64,000 nucleotides of DNA from Ophiocordyceps camponoti-saundersi (nom. inval.) (GCA_003339415.1 PDHQ01000043.1:78286-142285); one strand, 5' to 3'; positions 34,625 through 46,374 are shown, counted from the stretch's first letter. Notes: generated by a model not told the origin, from the letters alone. A program made the numbers and translations.

Positions 34625-34784
34625 CGCCACCCTCTCTCTATCTCACTATCTCACCCTTCTTCCTCTCTTCTTCCTCCTCCTCCTCCTCCTCCTCATCCTC
34701 AGCAGCTTCAATACCCAATAACCATCGTTGGAAATTATACTTCCTCGCCTCTTAGGGCTCGACGATTGCGATCAAATCTTCGCC

Positions 34785-37700
34785 ATGCCCCCAATGACTC
34801 CCACTACCGAGTTCCGACCGGGTCCCGACTTTCCTTACTCGCCGCGCTCCGTCAGATCGCGGACCCAGAGCGTGTCCAGCAGCAGGCCTTCCACCGCCGA
34901 TCAGGCCATCAGCTTCTTCTCGACCCCGTCTACCGTCTCTCCGCATCCAGAATTCATTGCCGCCTCGGCCGCTGCCCAGATCGTCACCGCCGATCACGAC
35001 GGTCACGCCGATACTTGGTATGACCAAAACGGTGTCGAGCCCGCTCCCGAAGCCGCCCACGTCTCGCCTCCCGCCCTTCGCCTCGTCAACGTCTTTCTCG
35101 ACCAGCTTCTCTTCAACTTCCTGCAGCTCGCCGGCTCCGCTACCCTTTCCGCTCTGCGCCCGGCCGTCTCCGATGTTCTCAAACCGAAGCTCGCCAAGGA
35201 CGCCATCGCCAGTGCCGACGATGAGCTGCGCGAATACCTCGGCAGCGGCGAAGAGGACCAGTACTCGACCGATGCCGCCTCCCGCGATTGGGACGTCGAG
35301 CTCGCCTGGAAGCGCACGAGACTGCGCTGTATGGTTTACTCGTCCCTCGGCGACATGGAGGAGGACGACGAGGACCTATACCTGGAGCAGGACAATCTCG
35401 AGATGACCTCGGAAGAACAGCCCTCGGCCGTCATTTCTCCCGCCGCCGCCATCTTTCTGACCTCCATCATCGAGCACATGGGAGAGCTGACATTGACCGT
35501 CGCCGGCCGCGCCGCCTACAATCGGGTCCGAGTAAAGGCCGAAAAGGACCTGAAAAACACAAATCGACATCCTCCTTACCTGGCCGATCGCATCGTCGTC
35601 ACCGAGACCGACATGGAGCACGTCGCCTTTGACCGGTCTTTGGGCCGTCTGTGGCGCGGTTGGAAGAAGAGGCTGCGAGGCTCTGGCGCCGACCCGGCAG
35701 CATGGCCCTTACCAACCGACCTCACCATTCCCAGCGTCCCGTCCACCGCAAGGTCTGCTTCTCGTACCGAGTCCTCGCTGTCTCGCGACCGTCGCGACAA
35801 CGACCCCGCTCTCGTTCCCTTACCCCTGGGTCACAACGACGTCGAGGAAATTGAGGTCCCCGGTCTGGCTTACAACAGCGACGACGACGACGCCGGCGGC
35901 GCCGACAATGAAGCCAATGATGACCAGCGTCCCGTCGACGACGTCGCGTCACATCGTCCAAAGAGCCTCACTCTGGGGGCATCCATCATGGCTAATGGCC
36001 TCCCTACGCCTAGCATGTCGCAACCCGAATCTCCTGTCTTGTCGACGCGGAAGAGATCAAATTCGCTGCCCAATCTACCCAAGGCGTCACCTGCCAGTAG
36101 TCGCAAGCCGTCATCGGCAGAGGCACAGCAGGATGACACACATCAAGATGACGTGGCAAAGCCTGCCAGACGCGAAGTTGCTATAGTGGGATCTTCGGCG
36201 ATCCTGTCTGGCGCCTTATTACGCTCCGAGGACAAGGCCGTGCCGACGTCGCCTCCCATAGCTGTACCCTCTTCCCCGACGCTTGCAGTCGGCGACGAAG
36301 GCTGCAGAGATATTCCGACGTCAAATGGGGACCAGGCTCGCAGGAATACCCTCATGTCGAACCGGGATGACGAGGAGGACGACGTCTTCTTCGAGACGGC
36401 CGAGATCGTCACCTCCTCGAGGGTGTCTATTGCCGGCAGCTCCGCTTCGGAGAGCGGAAGGGCGTCGACCATAAAACGGTCGTCAAGCGTCCACTCAGCC
36501 CGAATCATCGACGTACCCAGAAGCCCGGCTCACTCTCGTAACACGTCACTGGAAGTGGTCGAGCGGCCGCGTCGCATAACGCCTCCGAGCGTCACGAGCG
36601 CCCCGAGGTCTTTCTCGGCCGAAGGCGATAACAGGCTTCGAACTGTCGACCGCAGCAGGACTGAGACGCACGCCTCGGTTTTGCGCAACTCGCTCGAAAG
36701 AAGCCGGTCTGCTAGGCCGGCCACTGTTTCTGTGCCCGAGTCGGGGGACGCAGACCATTCGTCGTCGCAAAGAGGTCTCGAGGCCTTGGAGACCGTGGGC
36801 CTTACCCGAGCCGCGGTTGAGTCGACCGAGTTCGTGAACCTCACCCAATCCAAACCCGCCGCGTCCTCGGAGACGGTGAACCTCACTCCGGAAGGTTTCG
36901 AAACCGCAGCCGAGCCATCTGTCCCCCGCGGCAGCAGCAGGGGACTCTCGACGACGGTAAAGAACGTGACGCGACGTGATCACGCGCCGACGCAACTCAG
37001 ATTGATGACAAAGAGCCCGGCCGGCAGTCCACAAGCCAGTCCCGACCTCGTCCAGAAGTCGCACGGCGGATGGCACAGCCCTAAGCTTCCTAGGGCGAGA
37101 GATGCAGAGGAGGAACAGTCTCAGAGCAACGTTGCCCCTAGGCAGATTCACACGTCGGCCTCGTCGGCCTCGTCGGGCACATCCAAGCTGAAGCCGGTTC
37201 GAACGTCCGAAGACAACAATTCCAGCCATGCCGAGAACGTGGCACGCAACTTCGAGGAGCTGATTCAGAGTAATCAGACCATCACGTACACCTTGACGCC
37301 CGAGACTATGCGCGACAATGTGGTGAGTATATTGTCCGAACCGGATTCGTGCGAAGTTGCTTACTGACCTAGAACGTCACCCTACAGTCTAAGCGCTCGC
37401 TCGAAGGTCCGGTGGTGACCAAGGTGACACGAAAGAGCGATGAAGCTCGTGGTCAGAACTCTCCCCGTTCGTCACCGGTGGTTACGGAAGCCCCCAGGTC
37501 TGCCCTGTCCCGCCAGCCGATGAACGCCGGCAGTCCCAAGACCGGTGAGGTGAAGGCGCAGACGCAAAAGTCACCGGCCGGTCCCGTCCCCCGCGTCCCT
37601 CCCGGACTCGCCATATCGACGGGTCGGACGACTGGACCTCAGGCCCGAGACGCGCGTCCGACACCCGGAGATGCGACGGCGGACTTTGCCCAGTTCATCA

Positions 37701-38854
37701 AGTCCACGGGGCCTGCCTTTGAAAGGGACCCCTCCTCTCCTGTTCTTGTCAAGTCACCGACAATGACGAAGAGGCCTGGCCTGGATTCACACCCGGTGCC
37801 CTCGGCTGCGGCGGCAAATCGCACTCGTCAGCAGCCTCGTGAAGCCGTCGTCGACAACAAGACGGACAGCTCGGACCTGATCGACTTCATCCGCCAAGGC
37901 CCTCCGATCCTGGCGAGCAACAACCCTCGCATCCCCCGCCACGTAGCACCCTTCCGCACGACGATGGATTCGGACCAGTTGACGAGTGGCGGCGGTATGG
38001 CCATCGACGCTACCATCCCAGAGATTCGGTACAGCCAAGGCTCGACCAACATGACGGACAACTCGATGCCGTCTATGCAGTCCTCGATCAACTCCAACTC
38101 GGCCCTCCTCAAGAAGGCGGCGCCGGTGTCGAGCATGAATTTCGACGAGGCGATGCCCATGCCACAGCGGAAGCAGCGACGGGTCCGCGATCCGTACGCC
38201 ATCGACCTGAGCGACGAGGACGAGGACGACTTGATCGACGACTTGGACGATGATATGGGGACGGTCAAGGCTCCGCTTAAGAAGGAGGAAAGCCTGGCCG
38301 AGTTTCTGCGCAACTACGAGCCACCTCCGGAGCCGCCATCGACGCCGCCGCCAGCTCGGCGGATGATGCCGAGGAAAAAGGCCAGCGCGCCGAGCCTCAT
38401 CGGCAGGCTCACCCGCAGGGAGAGCAGAGACCTCCCCAGTCCGCCGATCAACAAGACGGTGTCGAGACAGCAGGATTCGCGATCGCTCAACAGCCGAGCC
38501 GGAGGTGGCGGCGGCGCCGGCAAGGGCGGCTACATACCCATCCAAGTCAGCATGCCACCGGGCTACAACAAGTACGGGCAGGTGGACGGCGGTCCCACGG
38601 CCAGCCTGCCACGCGTCACGACGTCGGCCTCGACCGGACGGGTGCCGATGAAGAGGTTCGAGCCGCGAGAGGCGGCCGTCAGCAAGAGCCAGACGGGGGA
38701 CCTGGCCGCCTTTCTGAGGGATTCCGTGCCACCGCCTGACAGTGGCAGGGTGGCATCGATGCACGCTCCGGTGACACGCACTCCTACGCGGCAGGACGAC
38801 GGCAACGGGTTGTCGAAGATGTTTGGGCGGAAGAAGAAGGTTGGCGCCGCGTGA
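34785..38854 (+). CDS. Large conserved fungal protein, function unknown
   Basis: Two exons (34785-37322, 37388-38854), 1,334 residues. The start is the first ATG of the frame with a good context (CGCCATGC). The N-terminal 300 residues are the conserved part: FIAASAAAQIVT, DTWYDQNG, a hydrophobic helix pair (ALRLVNVFLDQLLFNFLQLA, SALRPAVSDVLKPKLAKDAI), WKRTRLRCMVYSSLGDMEE, ISPAAAIFLTSIIEHMGE and ADRIVVTETDME. This domain recurs in filamentous ascomycetes, where it is often labelled Flo11-like or hypothetical; the helices suggest a histone-fold-like shape but I cannot prove it. The remaining 1,000 residues are Ser/Pro/Arg-rich and disordered, with an acidic patch (DLSDEDEDDLIDDLDDD) and proline runs. 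No signal peptide or membrane segment. Nuclear or cortical scaffold are both possible. Confidence 0.75.
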
Positions 38855-40075
38855 TTGTCTTTTTTTTTTCTTTTCTTTGTGTGTTTTGTTTCTCTTTTTC
38901 TGCTCCGGACCTCTGGCCTCTTCATGAATCCTTGTTTTTCTTTGCTTATTTCCCTCTTGACTATATCCAAGTTACTGCCAGCACGAGGGGGGTTCGTGTC
39001 GAGGACCGGAGAGCGCGACAACATGGTTTGTTTGCCTGCTTGTTTGTCTGATGTCTCTGCCTTGTCCGTTTCATCCGCTCCTGCCTGTTTAGTTACGGCA
39101 CTGATACTTTCATGTCGCTCATCTTTTTTTGCGTCTTCTTTTCTCGACATGTTTTTTGTCCTCTTTTTTTATATATATAACCCCTGAATACCCAGAAGCG
39201 ACTTGCGTCTGGAGCGGATGTCTTTTTTTTTTTCACTTCTCCTCTATATTGTGTTTTTTCTCTTTATCGTTTTCATTCTCGGGGCATATTTATGAGAATA
39301 TGTGTCTTGTTTGTTCTTTTTTTATTCCCCCCCTTTTTAGGAACACTCTTCCTGTTTTCTTGTTTCTTTGCTTGTTATTTATTGAGGGATGAGTTGTTGG
39401 TTATATCGCCTCTCCTTCCTTTGTTTGTTCACGGTATTTAAATTCTTCTTCCTCTCTGGGTTTGAATTGATGAGGAAGTTGAAGATGAGATGAGGTCCTT
39501 TCTTAGGAACGTACGAGGTATTTTATTTCCTAATAGAAAAAGTACATACAAGATTTACCCAGGATGAGATGAGAAGATCTCTCGACATCTTTCGTCTCGT
39601 GCATCATGTTGAAGGGGGAGTCATGTATGCGGAAAGGATATGATGAATCATCGATTTCATTATCTCGTTTCCTGCCTATCAAACTTGTCTTGGCTAACAT
39701 TGAACTTTGATTCGTCTCACGTCTCAACCGAAGTCGAAAAGGGGGGAGGCTTTTGCTCGATAGCTATGGATGAATGAGGAGGAATAGGAATGAACAGTCT
39801 TGCTCATTTCACTTTCCACGTCGCGACAAAGTCAACCCTTTCGTCACGTGTGAAGGAAAAAAGAAAAGCAAGAGGATAAGAAAAAGGGTGGATGAGAAAG
39901 GGGTAAGGGGGGGTAAGAAGGGAAAGAAGAGGCAGGATTCTCTCTTTCAATTCTTTTCCTCCTTTCATTTCGTAAAAGTCAGAGAAGAAAGATAAAAAGA
40001 AAAGAAAAAGCCAACAAGGGATCCACGCACATGAAAGGGGTAAGGGGGGGGGGGGGGGGGGGGGGGAGGGGAAAA

Positions 40076-40117
<42 letters not shown>

Positions 40118-40517
40118 AGAAAAAAAAAAAAAAAAAAAAAACAAGCTGGTTTGCTGGCTAGGGGAAATACGTCAGCGAGAACAAAGGGGGTTTGGGTTGG
40201 TGGTGACTGTGAATACCAATGAAGAAAGCATGGCGTCGACGATGAGCAGAGTCTGAAGTGAAAACGAGTCGGAAAGGGGAAAGCTGAAAATCGGATAGAA
40301 AGAGGAATGAAATGAAGAACAAGTTGCGCTCTCACCGTCCCGGCGCCATGCTACTAACAGCCCTATCTCCCCTTTTTCCCCTCTCAGACACCAAATCAGA
40401 GAGATGGGCAGCGAGGAAAGTCAAGGAAGGGGAAACAAAAGAAGAATGAAGGAAGAAAAAAGACAGGAATACCCAAAGGGTTTCCCAAAAAAAGTCAGCG
40501 AGGGAGAGAGAGACTTT
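38855..40517. other. Convergent intergenic region with a poly-G/poly-A tract
   Basis: 1.66 kb between the 3' ends of the large unknown gene and maf1. It starts T-rich (probable 3' UTR, 38856-39370). It contains an interrupted poly-G run at 40044-40116 followed by poly-A to about 40140. No gene is seen. Confidence 0.65.
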
Positions 40518-41733
40518 TCAAATCTCCATGCGTCCGGCTATGTCCTCGCTCATGAGCCTGTCGTCGTGAGTCTTGTCGACAACTGGACCTTCGTCATCTT
40601 CTCCCTTTTCGACTTCGTCTTCTTCTTCTTCTTCTTCTTCTTCTTCCTCTGCTCCTTCTTCTTCTTCTCCCTCGTCATCTTCATCTTCATCCTGCCACTG
40701 CCCTTGAAAGTCAACGTCCAAGTCCTTACCATATTCGTCGTCCGCAAAGAGCACCAGGTCACCGTCCTCACCACGATTCCAAATCAGGCCGTCGTCCCCG
40801 TCGTCATCCTCGTACGGGGGTACCAGTTCGGCGTCGCGATCGCCCAGCCAGTAGCGGGCGCGCTTGTTTGCGCCGTCGTAGTCGCTGACGAGGTGGCGCT
40901 TGTTGTTGCTATTGTGGCTGCTGCCGCCAGCCAACGAGGCCGTAAGGTACGGACGCTGCGTCGGGCTCGTCGAGGATATCACGGGCACGACGCGCACGTA
41001 GAGGTAGGCCACGCGCTTGAGGGCGCGGTTGAAGAAGAAATAGTGCTTGGCCCAGATGGCGCTCTCGCTCTCCTCAAAAGGATCCGGGTACGGGTGGTAG
41101 CTGAAGATGCTGCACTCGTTAAGTCGCATCTCCTTGTCGATCAGAGACCAGCAGCGAGCGTCCCAGACCGGCGCCACGTCGGCCGCGAGGGACGAAAAGC
41201 CGGGCGACGAGGACGCCCTCGACGCCGGCCGGACGTTCTGCAGGGTAGAATCGAGGTTGTTGATGACGCGCGTCATGTTACGCTCTCGCTTAAAGTCGCC
41301 AGGCCGCAGCACGTGCGAAAAGTCGTAGTGCGGGTGGCTAGCGTTCAGTGTTGCGATCATGTAGGCAAAGGTACGCCGGTTCGAAATCTCAGACAGCGGC
41401 CCGAAGGCGCTCGACGTAGAGAAGAGCTGTATGCTGGGCGACGTCGCCAGCATATGCTCGCGATCAGGCGGAGAGAGGCTGGCACCGAGCTTCAGCAGGG
41501 CCGCATGCTGCGAGTTGAGGCTCTGGTCGATGCTCTTGAAGAGCTTCTTGTCCGAGGCCGTCGATTTGGTCGTGTAGAGATCACAGCCGCCAGTAACGTT
41601 GCAATCTGGAGTGTTAAAGTTGAGCGCGCTCGTGACGACTTCAAAGTCGCGGATGGGGAGGTACTGCCTTTGCGTGAGCAAACGTGGGCCAAGCGGTATT
41701 CCGTCTCTCTTCAAATCTCTCACTCACCTTCAT
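40518..41733 (-). CDS. maf1: Maf1, repressor of RNA polymerase III
   Basis: Two exons (41733-41728, 41663-40518), 383 residues. Maf1 binds Pol III and represses tRNA and 5S transcription when TORC1 or PKA signalling drops; it shuttles between nucleus and cytoplasm by phosphorylation. Coding exon 1 is only ATG AAG; splicing restores MKYLPIRDFE, the expected start. Conserved boxes: TSALNFNTPDC and GGCDLYTTK near the N-terminus, a phospho-rich linker, then RRTFAYMIATLNASHPHYDF, VWDARCWSLIDKEM, CSIFSYHPYPDPFEE and HYFFFNRALKRVAYLYVR. The C-terminus (last 120 residues) is Asp/Glu-rich with an E-run, as in other filamentous fungi. Confidence 0.95.
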
Positions 41734-42364
41734 CGCTGCGACGAAACGGACGACGACGCGATCCGAGGCCAACAACTCAGGAAAGCAGAGACTCGCTCAG
41801 GCGCGTGGAGCGATGAAGGCGGGCGGAAGGAGATCGGTCGAGGCGGTCGGATCGGCTCGGGCCGCGAGACGTGGCTGCGAAAGTGGTGCTGTTGCGCGAC
41901 GATGAGGCATCGAGTGCCAGATGAACGGGTGATGGCGCAACGGAAGGCGCGCGCGGATCCGTCGTGGGCGGCTTTGGCGATGATGCTGGCGATGATGCTG
42001 TTGCCGCTGATGATGCTAATGATGGCGACGATGCTACGTTGGCGATGATGCGGGCGACGATGCTGGCGGCGCACGTTATCGTCGTACGTTGGGGGAGGAG
42101 AAGTGACGGATCCGGGGGTGCGGCGGAGCTGAGGTAAACATGTCTCATGTACCTTTGCACCTGATAACCGCCTTATGACATCGTATCGTGTTTGGAGCAA
42201 TTTTTTGTTTCAATGCTGTTTGCTTCGTATTAGCCGGCTTCTCGCCGCGACGTCACGAATAACGCACCGCAAGGCATCAAATGCATAATAAGATAGGATT
42301 CGTCCTTCGCTCAAAGCCTTGTATACACAAAACGCCACCCAATAAATGTCGCGGCAGTCAGGCG
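41734..42364. other. Intergenic maf1 promoter / aps1 3' side
   Basis: 631 bp; both genes are on the minus strand. Contains GATGATG-type trinucleotide repetition (41970-42060). No gene or clear site is seen. Confidence 0.55.
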
Positions 42365-43326
42365 TCACATCAGGCCAGCTTCCCTGAGCGTTCGTTCGAC
42401 GGCGAGAGAAGCCTGTCAAACAAGAGTGGTCAATGCGACGCTCGCTGATCGGCATCCCTCCACCCAGGCGGCCCCCGTTCTGGGCTTTCCTCGTCCCTGC
42501 CATCGACCACGACACTCGGCCGTCCACTTGAGCCGGTCGTTACATCAATTTCGTCACATCGTCCTCAGCCTTTTTCCCCCGTCGCGTACGAGATATAACG
42601 TCAGCTCCAACGTGCTTTGGACGCGTTGGCAACCGCGGGGAAACAGGGCGAGGACCAAATCATCCGGGAGCATGAAGACTGAAGCAAAAAATCACGGATA
42701 TAGACTCACCTCCATGTCCTCGAGCGAGTCCTGCTGTCCTATGCATCGCAGTACGTTCTTCTTACTGCTTTCCTGAAGCTCGCCGGCCAGCAGTAGCTCG
42801 TCCAGGATATAGTATGCCTTGGTAAAAGAGAATATGATGTCGAGTTCACACACGTTTCCGTAATACTTGTCCATCTGCTCGACGTATCGGTGAATCACCT
42901 CCAGCGTCATAAGCTCGTTGTCGTCTGAGGAGCAGCCGGCGATGAAGAAGAGCGAGGCATAGCGACGGTAGACGATTTTGGTATCTGTTTCAACACGTCA
43001 GTAGACTGATCAAATGCCGCCCAGACAAGATACTGACGAACCTTTGTATTCAAGAAAGTTGCACATGCGAGTTCGGCGTGCGAGCACCAGCTGCGACACG
43101 TCCTTGACAATCTTGGCCTTGTCTTTGGGAGACAGCGTCGTGAACCATTTGGCGAGACGCTGCGGTCGTGTCAGTGGGAGTAGCCTACCGTTGCAAAAAA
43201 GGGGCGGCAACGAACCACTTTGCCCTGCCGGGACAGAAGAATCAGATAGCTTCAGGGCTCTGAGAGTAAGTATGGCAAGCCGGAGAGGAAGAAGAGAAGG
43301 TCTGGAGCCACGCACTGAATCGCCAT
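42365..43326 (-). CDS. aps1: AP-1 adaptor complex sigma subunit
   Basis: Five exons (43326-43316, 43249-43216, 43159-43042, 42984-42710, 42412-42365), 161 residues. Small subunit of the clathrin adaptor AP-1, which sorts cargo between the trans-Golgi network and endosomes. The longin-like sigma fold is complete: [78 protein letters not shown], and [20 protein letters not shown]. The last exon encodes [11 protein letters not shown], which parallels the SVLEEMGLA end of animal sigma-1, supporting the 297-nt final intron. The longest other intron is 66 nt. If that intron is retained, the protein ends five residues later (VSLYP). Confidence 0.93.
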
Positions 43327-44097
43327 GGGCTCGGCTGCATCTCGTCGTTGTGGCAGACGAACGTGGCCCAAAGCAGCTGATGGGTAAAATAGAAGACGGT
43401 GAATTTTTGACCGGTCGGCGACGAGTCACCACGGTGTTGCCCCCACAAGATTTTCCGAGCCGGAGCAGGGCCGATTGTCACAGTGTATGAGCACGAGTAC
43501 ACGCACTACCTGCACAGTTCTTTTTGAGTTAGACTCTATCCGTACCTCTGTATTTATGTAATCCGCATGTGTCCTTACATTGTAGATTTCTCAGTACAAC
43601 ATGCGGATAGAATGTGGTAGATCCTGCACGTTACTTGTATCAGATGCTGCATAACACATGTGATACGCTTTTTCTACCTGCGTCATCGCTGCTTTTTTCA
43701 CTTCGTCACCGCCAAGCGTCTGTTGTTCAGTTTTCTTTTTTTTTCTGCCCCCGCGCTGAGTTGCCTGCCTAGAGCAGAGCTATCAAGAAGGCGTTATTGC
43801 TTACAAATTCAACCTCAGCGCCGTCGTCCGTCGGTCGGCTGTTCCCGTTTTCGGCTCAGCGCTGGGCCGGTCCCGTCGCATTACTAATCTGGCCTCGTCG
43901 CCGGCCGTCTTCAAGAGAAGCGCTCAACCCCAGAAATCCGGACTTCAGGGCGCTTGGCCGTTGTTCGACTCTCTAAGGCGCTTCCCTCGACTCCGTTTGC
44001 TCAGTCGATCCTAGTTGTGAGGGCATCGTGGCTCGCGACAGCTTCTCCGGAGAAGCCGCATCTTTTCTTTCGTCTTAATCTTACACAACTTTGCGCC
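43327..44097. other. Divergent promoter region aps1 / GCLM
   Basis: 771 bp between divergent start codons. The GCLM-proximal half contains the TTACTAA site listed separately. ORFs here show no domain. Confidence 0.6.
43881..43887 (+). promoter_or_regulatory. Yap1-type site TTACTAA upstream of GCLM
   Basis: Exact TTACTAA, the preferred binding sequence of Yap1/Pap1-type bZIP factors, 211 bp upstream of the GCLM start codon. Yap1 controls glutathione biosynthesis genes in yeasts; regulation here is inferred. Confidence 0.45.
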
Positions 44098-45067
44098 ATG
44101 ACGAAACTCGTCCTCTCGACAGGGTTAGAAGTAAAGTCCTGCTGGCATCCAATCATTGGCTGATGGGAACCCTTGCAGCAACATCATGTCTGCCGGTGGC
44201 CCTTCCATCATCCGGAGGGCGGGCAGCACCGCCAAATCCAACGTCGAGCTGATTAGCGCGCTCCGTGACCATCTCGCCGTTGCCCGACTCGACCACGGCC
44301 TCAACAACGGCGCCGCTTTCTCGCCGACAGCCGCTCACGCATGGATTGAGCGCGATGGCAAGGTTCTCTATGTCCCTCGCATCTCCTGGGGAGCTGCCGG
44401 TCTGCGGGACGAAGCCAGCCAGTATGAGATCACGGTCAAGCTGTTTCTTCTTCCCGGCACGCCTATTGTGGAGCGCGAGCAGTATGCACACGAGGCTCTC
44501 GCGCTAGTGAGCAAGGAGCTGGGCGTCGACACGATCGATCTGCTCATCGTCTCTTTCCCTGGCATGTCGTTCCAAGGTAATTGCGAGTGGGAGGCGGATA
44601 AGTTGAACGGGCAGCAGGGCAGCTTGGAGGAACAGGTCAAGACGTGGGCGGCTTTCGAGGAGCTTCACCGGCAGGGCGTCGTCAGGCGGCTGGGTGTCGC
44701 CGAATTTGGTAGCGAACGGCTGGCTGAGTTCGTCCGGCGCACGACGATCCGACCCGTCGTAGACCAGATAAATCTCAGCGACTGCTGCAACGTGCCGCCG
44801 CCGCTCAAGAAGCTTGCCGACGAAGAGGGAATCGAGCTGAACGTGCATACCGACTGCACCGATATTCTGCCCCGCGGAACCTTGCGGGAACTCCTGGGCC
44901 ATGGTCCGCAGGGAGCCGGTGTACTCGAGGATGCAACTAAAGGCGGAGCCGGTTTGCGAGGTGACATTTCGCCGCAATGGGTCGCGCGATATGTGGCCTT
45001 TATCCGAGATCGAGGCGTGATTGAGAATAAGGGATATTTTGCCGGCGCGAAGCTGGCCGGGGCATAG
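44098..45067 (+). CDS. gclm: Glutamate-cysteine ligase modifier subunit (GCLM)
   Basis: Two exons (44098-44123, 44179-45067), 304 residues. Non-catalytic partner of glutamate-cysteine ligase; it improves substrate affinity and lowers feedback inhibition by glutathione. It has an aldo-keto-reductase-like fold without catalytic activity. Visible features: MTKLVLSTG at the start, SKELGVDTIDLLIVSFPGMSF, WAAFEELHRQGVVRRLGVAEFG (the AKR strand-helix pattern), RPVVDQINLSDCC and LNVHTDCTDILPRGTLREL, then WVARYVAFIRDRGVIENKGYF near the C-terminus. Exon 1 is only 26 nt; the splice was chosen because it joins STG to NIMSAGGPSI as in relatives. A Yap1-like site lies upstream. Confidence 0.9.
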
Positions 45068-45282
45068 ACGGGCGGGTTATACATACACAGTATTTGGTTT
45101 CGAATTGGATACCAAGGCTTGCAAGCCACTTCTTCTTGGGGAATTGTTATTTTGTCATCAAGCCTGGGGGTACGTAAGTAGATAGATAGGTACCTAGGTA
45201 AGTAGGGAGCGAGCATTGATCAAGGTGCCCAGGTAGATAGATAGGTGGTGAGCTTCTTGGGAGGCCGTCTGCGAGCGAGACT

Positions 45283-46023
45283 TCAGCCCAGCATACTCCG
45301 TTTTCTACCTCTCATCCGAACATCTTTAAGTCTCTTGAGGACGACGGGGGCGTGCTTAAAGGACTGGCTGTATGCATCGAGCACCTCTTCGAAGACACAC
45401 TCAGCGCGAGGGTGGGTGCTACCAAAGGCGCGCTCAAGGACGTAGAGATCAACGGCGCGATCCTCATCTTGAATGCTCCCGCTGGCAAGACCAAAGTCAA
45501 TAATGACGATTTCGCCCTCCAGGCAGTGCGAGCCATGTGAAGGCGGGGTAATCATGATGTTGCTCGTCGTCAGATCGCCATGGACGACGCCCATGCTATG
45601 CATGAGCCCAACGGCGGCGCCAATACGGCGTAGCAGAGCTCCAAGGATCTCGTCATGATCCGGAACCGTTGTCGCGACGGCAAGCCACTCATTGATGGCA
45701 ACTCTGACAGGCTTGCCGGAAATCCATTCGAGCATCAGCCATCCGGCCGCCTCGTCGACGGCGTATACGGTCGGGACGCGCACGCCATCTCTGCGGCACT
45801 TGCCCAGAATACGCGCCTCGGACAGTATACGATGCTTGGTGAGGCGCTGGTCGAGGACTGGGTGTCTCCAGGGCTTCGGGGGCCGATACTTGAGAGCGCA
45901 AGGTAGGTCGGGTTGCAGATACGTCGTTTTGTAGAGCCGCGCTTCGGCCCCTTGAGTGATGAGTTCAGGCGGGGTCGATGCCGGGTGCCGGAGAATGGCG
46001 GGCAATTGGTCCGACGAAGCCAT
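45283..46023 (-). CDS. bud32: KEOPS complex kinase/ATPase Bud32
   Basis: Single exon, 246 residues. Bud32 is the small atypical protein kinase of the KEOPS/EKC complex, which makes t6A on ANN-decoding tRNAs and acts at telomeres. Motifs in order: LITQGAEARLYKT (nucleotide loop), CALKYRPPKPWRHPVLD with the catalytic lysine, RILSEARILGKC, MLEWISGKPV, the catalytic loop VVHGDLTTSNIM, IIDFGLASGS (metal-binding D), then RAVDLYVLERAFGSTHP and a basic C-terminus (RMRGRKRS). Length equals the family's compact size. The start MASSDQL was chosen at the first ATG of the conserved part; the frame stays open upstream, but that region faces a divergent gene 350 bp away. Confidence 0.95.
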   Translation of the reverse strand: MASSDQLPAILRHPASTPPELITQGAEARLYKTTYLQPDLPCALKYRPPKPWRHPVLDQRLTKHRILSEARILGKCRRDGVRVPTVYAVDEAAGWLMLEWISGKPVRVAINEWLAVATTVPDHDEILGALLRRIGAAVGLMHSMGVVHGDLTTSNIMITPPSHGSHCLEGEIVIIDFGLASGSIQDEDRAVDLYVLERAFGSTHPRAECVFEEVLDAYSQSFKHAPVVLKRLKDVRMRGRKRSMLG

Positions 46024-46374
46024 GATGACGGCAGCCAGGAGTTGAGAAGGTCGGAGGAGGAGGTGAAGTGGGAGACGAAAGGATGGACGACGACTCGGCC
46101 TGGGTTTTTCCGAAATACGAGCAATCACAGACACGACCACAGACAGGACTCCGAGCTCCGACCAATGCAGTTCCCCTGCAAGCGACATGCGACCGCCTCG
46201 CTTTTGGGCGCCGCTGCATCTGCAGGGGCCAAAGCCTGTGATAGGCACGGTAGTACGTGACGAGGGGGCTTCCGCATCACAGCGGATAGCCAACCTTGGC
46301 CCTCCACGTCCTTCGTCTCGGACCATGACCCGGAGCTGCACCACAGCCTGCGCTCCGTCGACCCTCTTTCCGCC
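46024..46374. other. Bidirectional promoter bud32 / small membrane protein
   Basis: 351 bp between divergent start codons. No specific motif recognised. Confidence 0.6.

Larger units (their letters stand above)
32389..34784. other. Intergenic with poly-G, assembly gap and 5' leader
   Basis: 2.4 kb from the transposon edge to the next start codon. Contains a CT/GA-rich zone (32400-32700), an interrupted poly-G run (33600-33690), a 10-N gap and a second poly-G run (33735-33757). After these comes a pyrimidine-rich probable 5' leader with a likely 159-nt leader intron (GTAAGA at 34248, CACACAG at 34406) and at least two upstream ORFs. No gene is seen before 34785. Confidence 0.6.

Noticed and set aside
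40404..41816. 470-codon plus-strand ORF opposite maf1
   Set aside because: Antisense shadow; Maf1 motifs on the minus strand explain the region.
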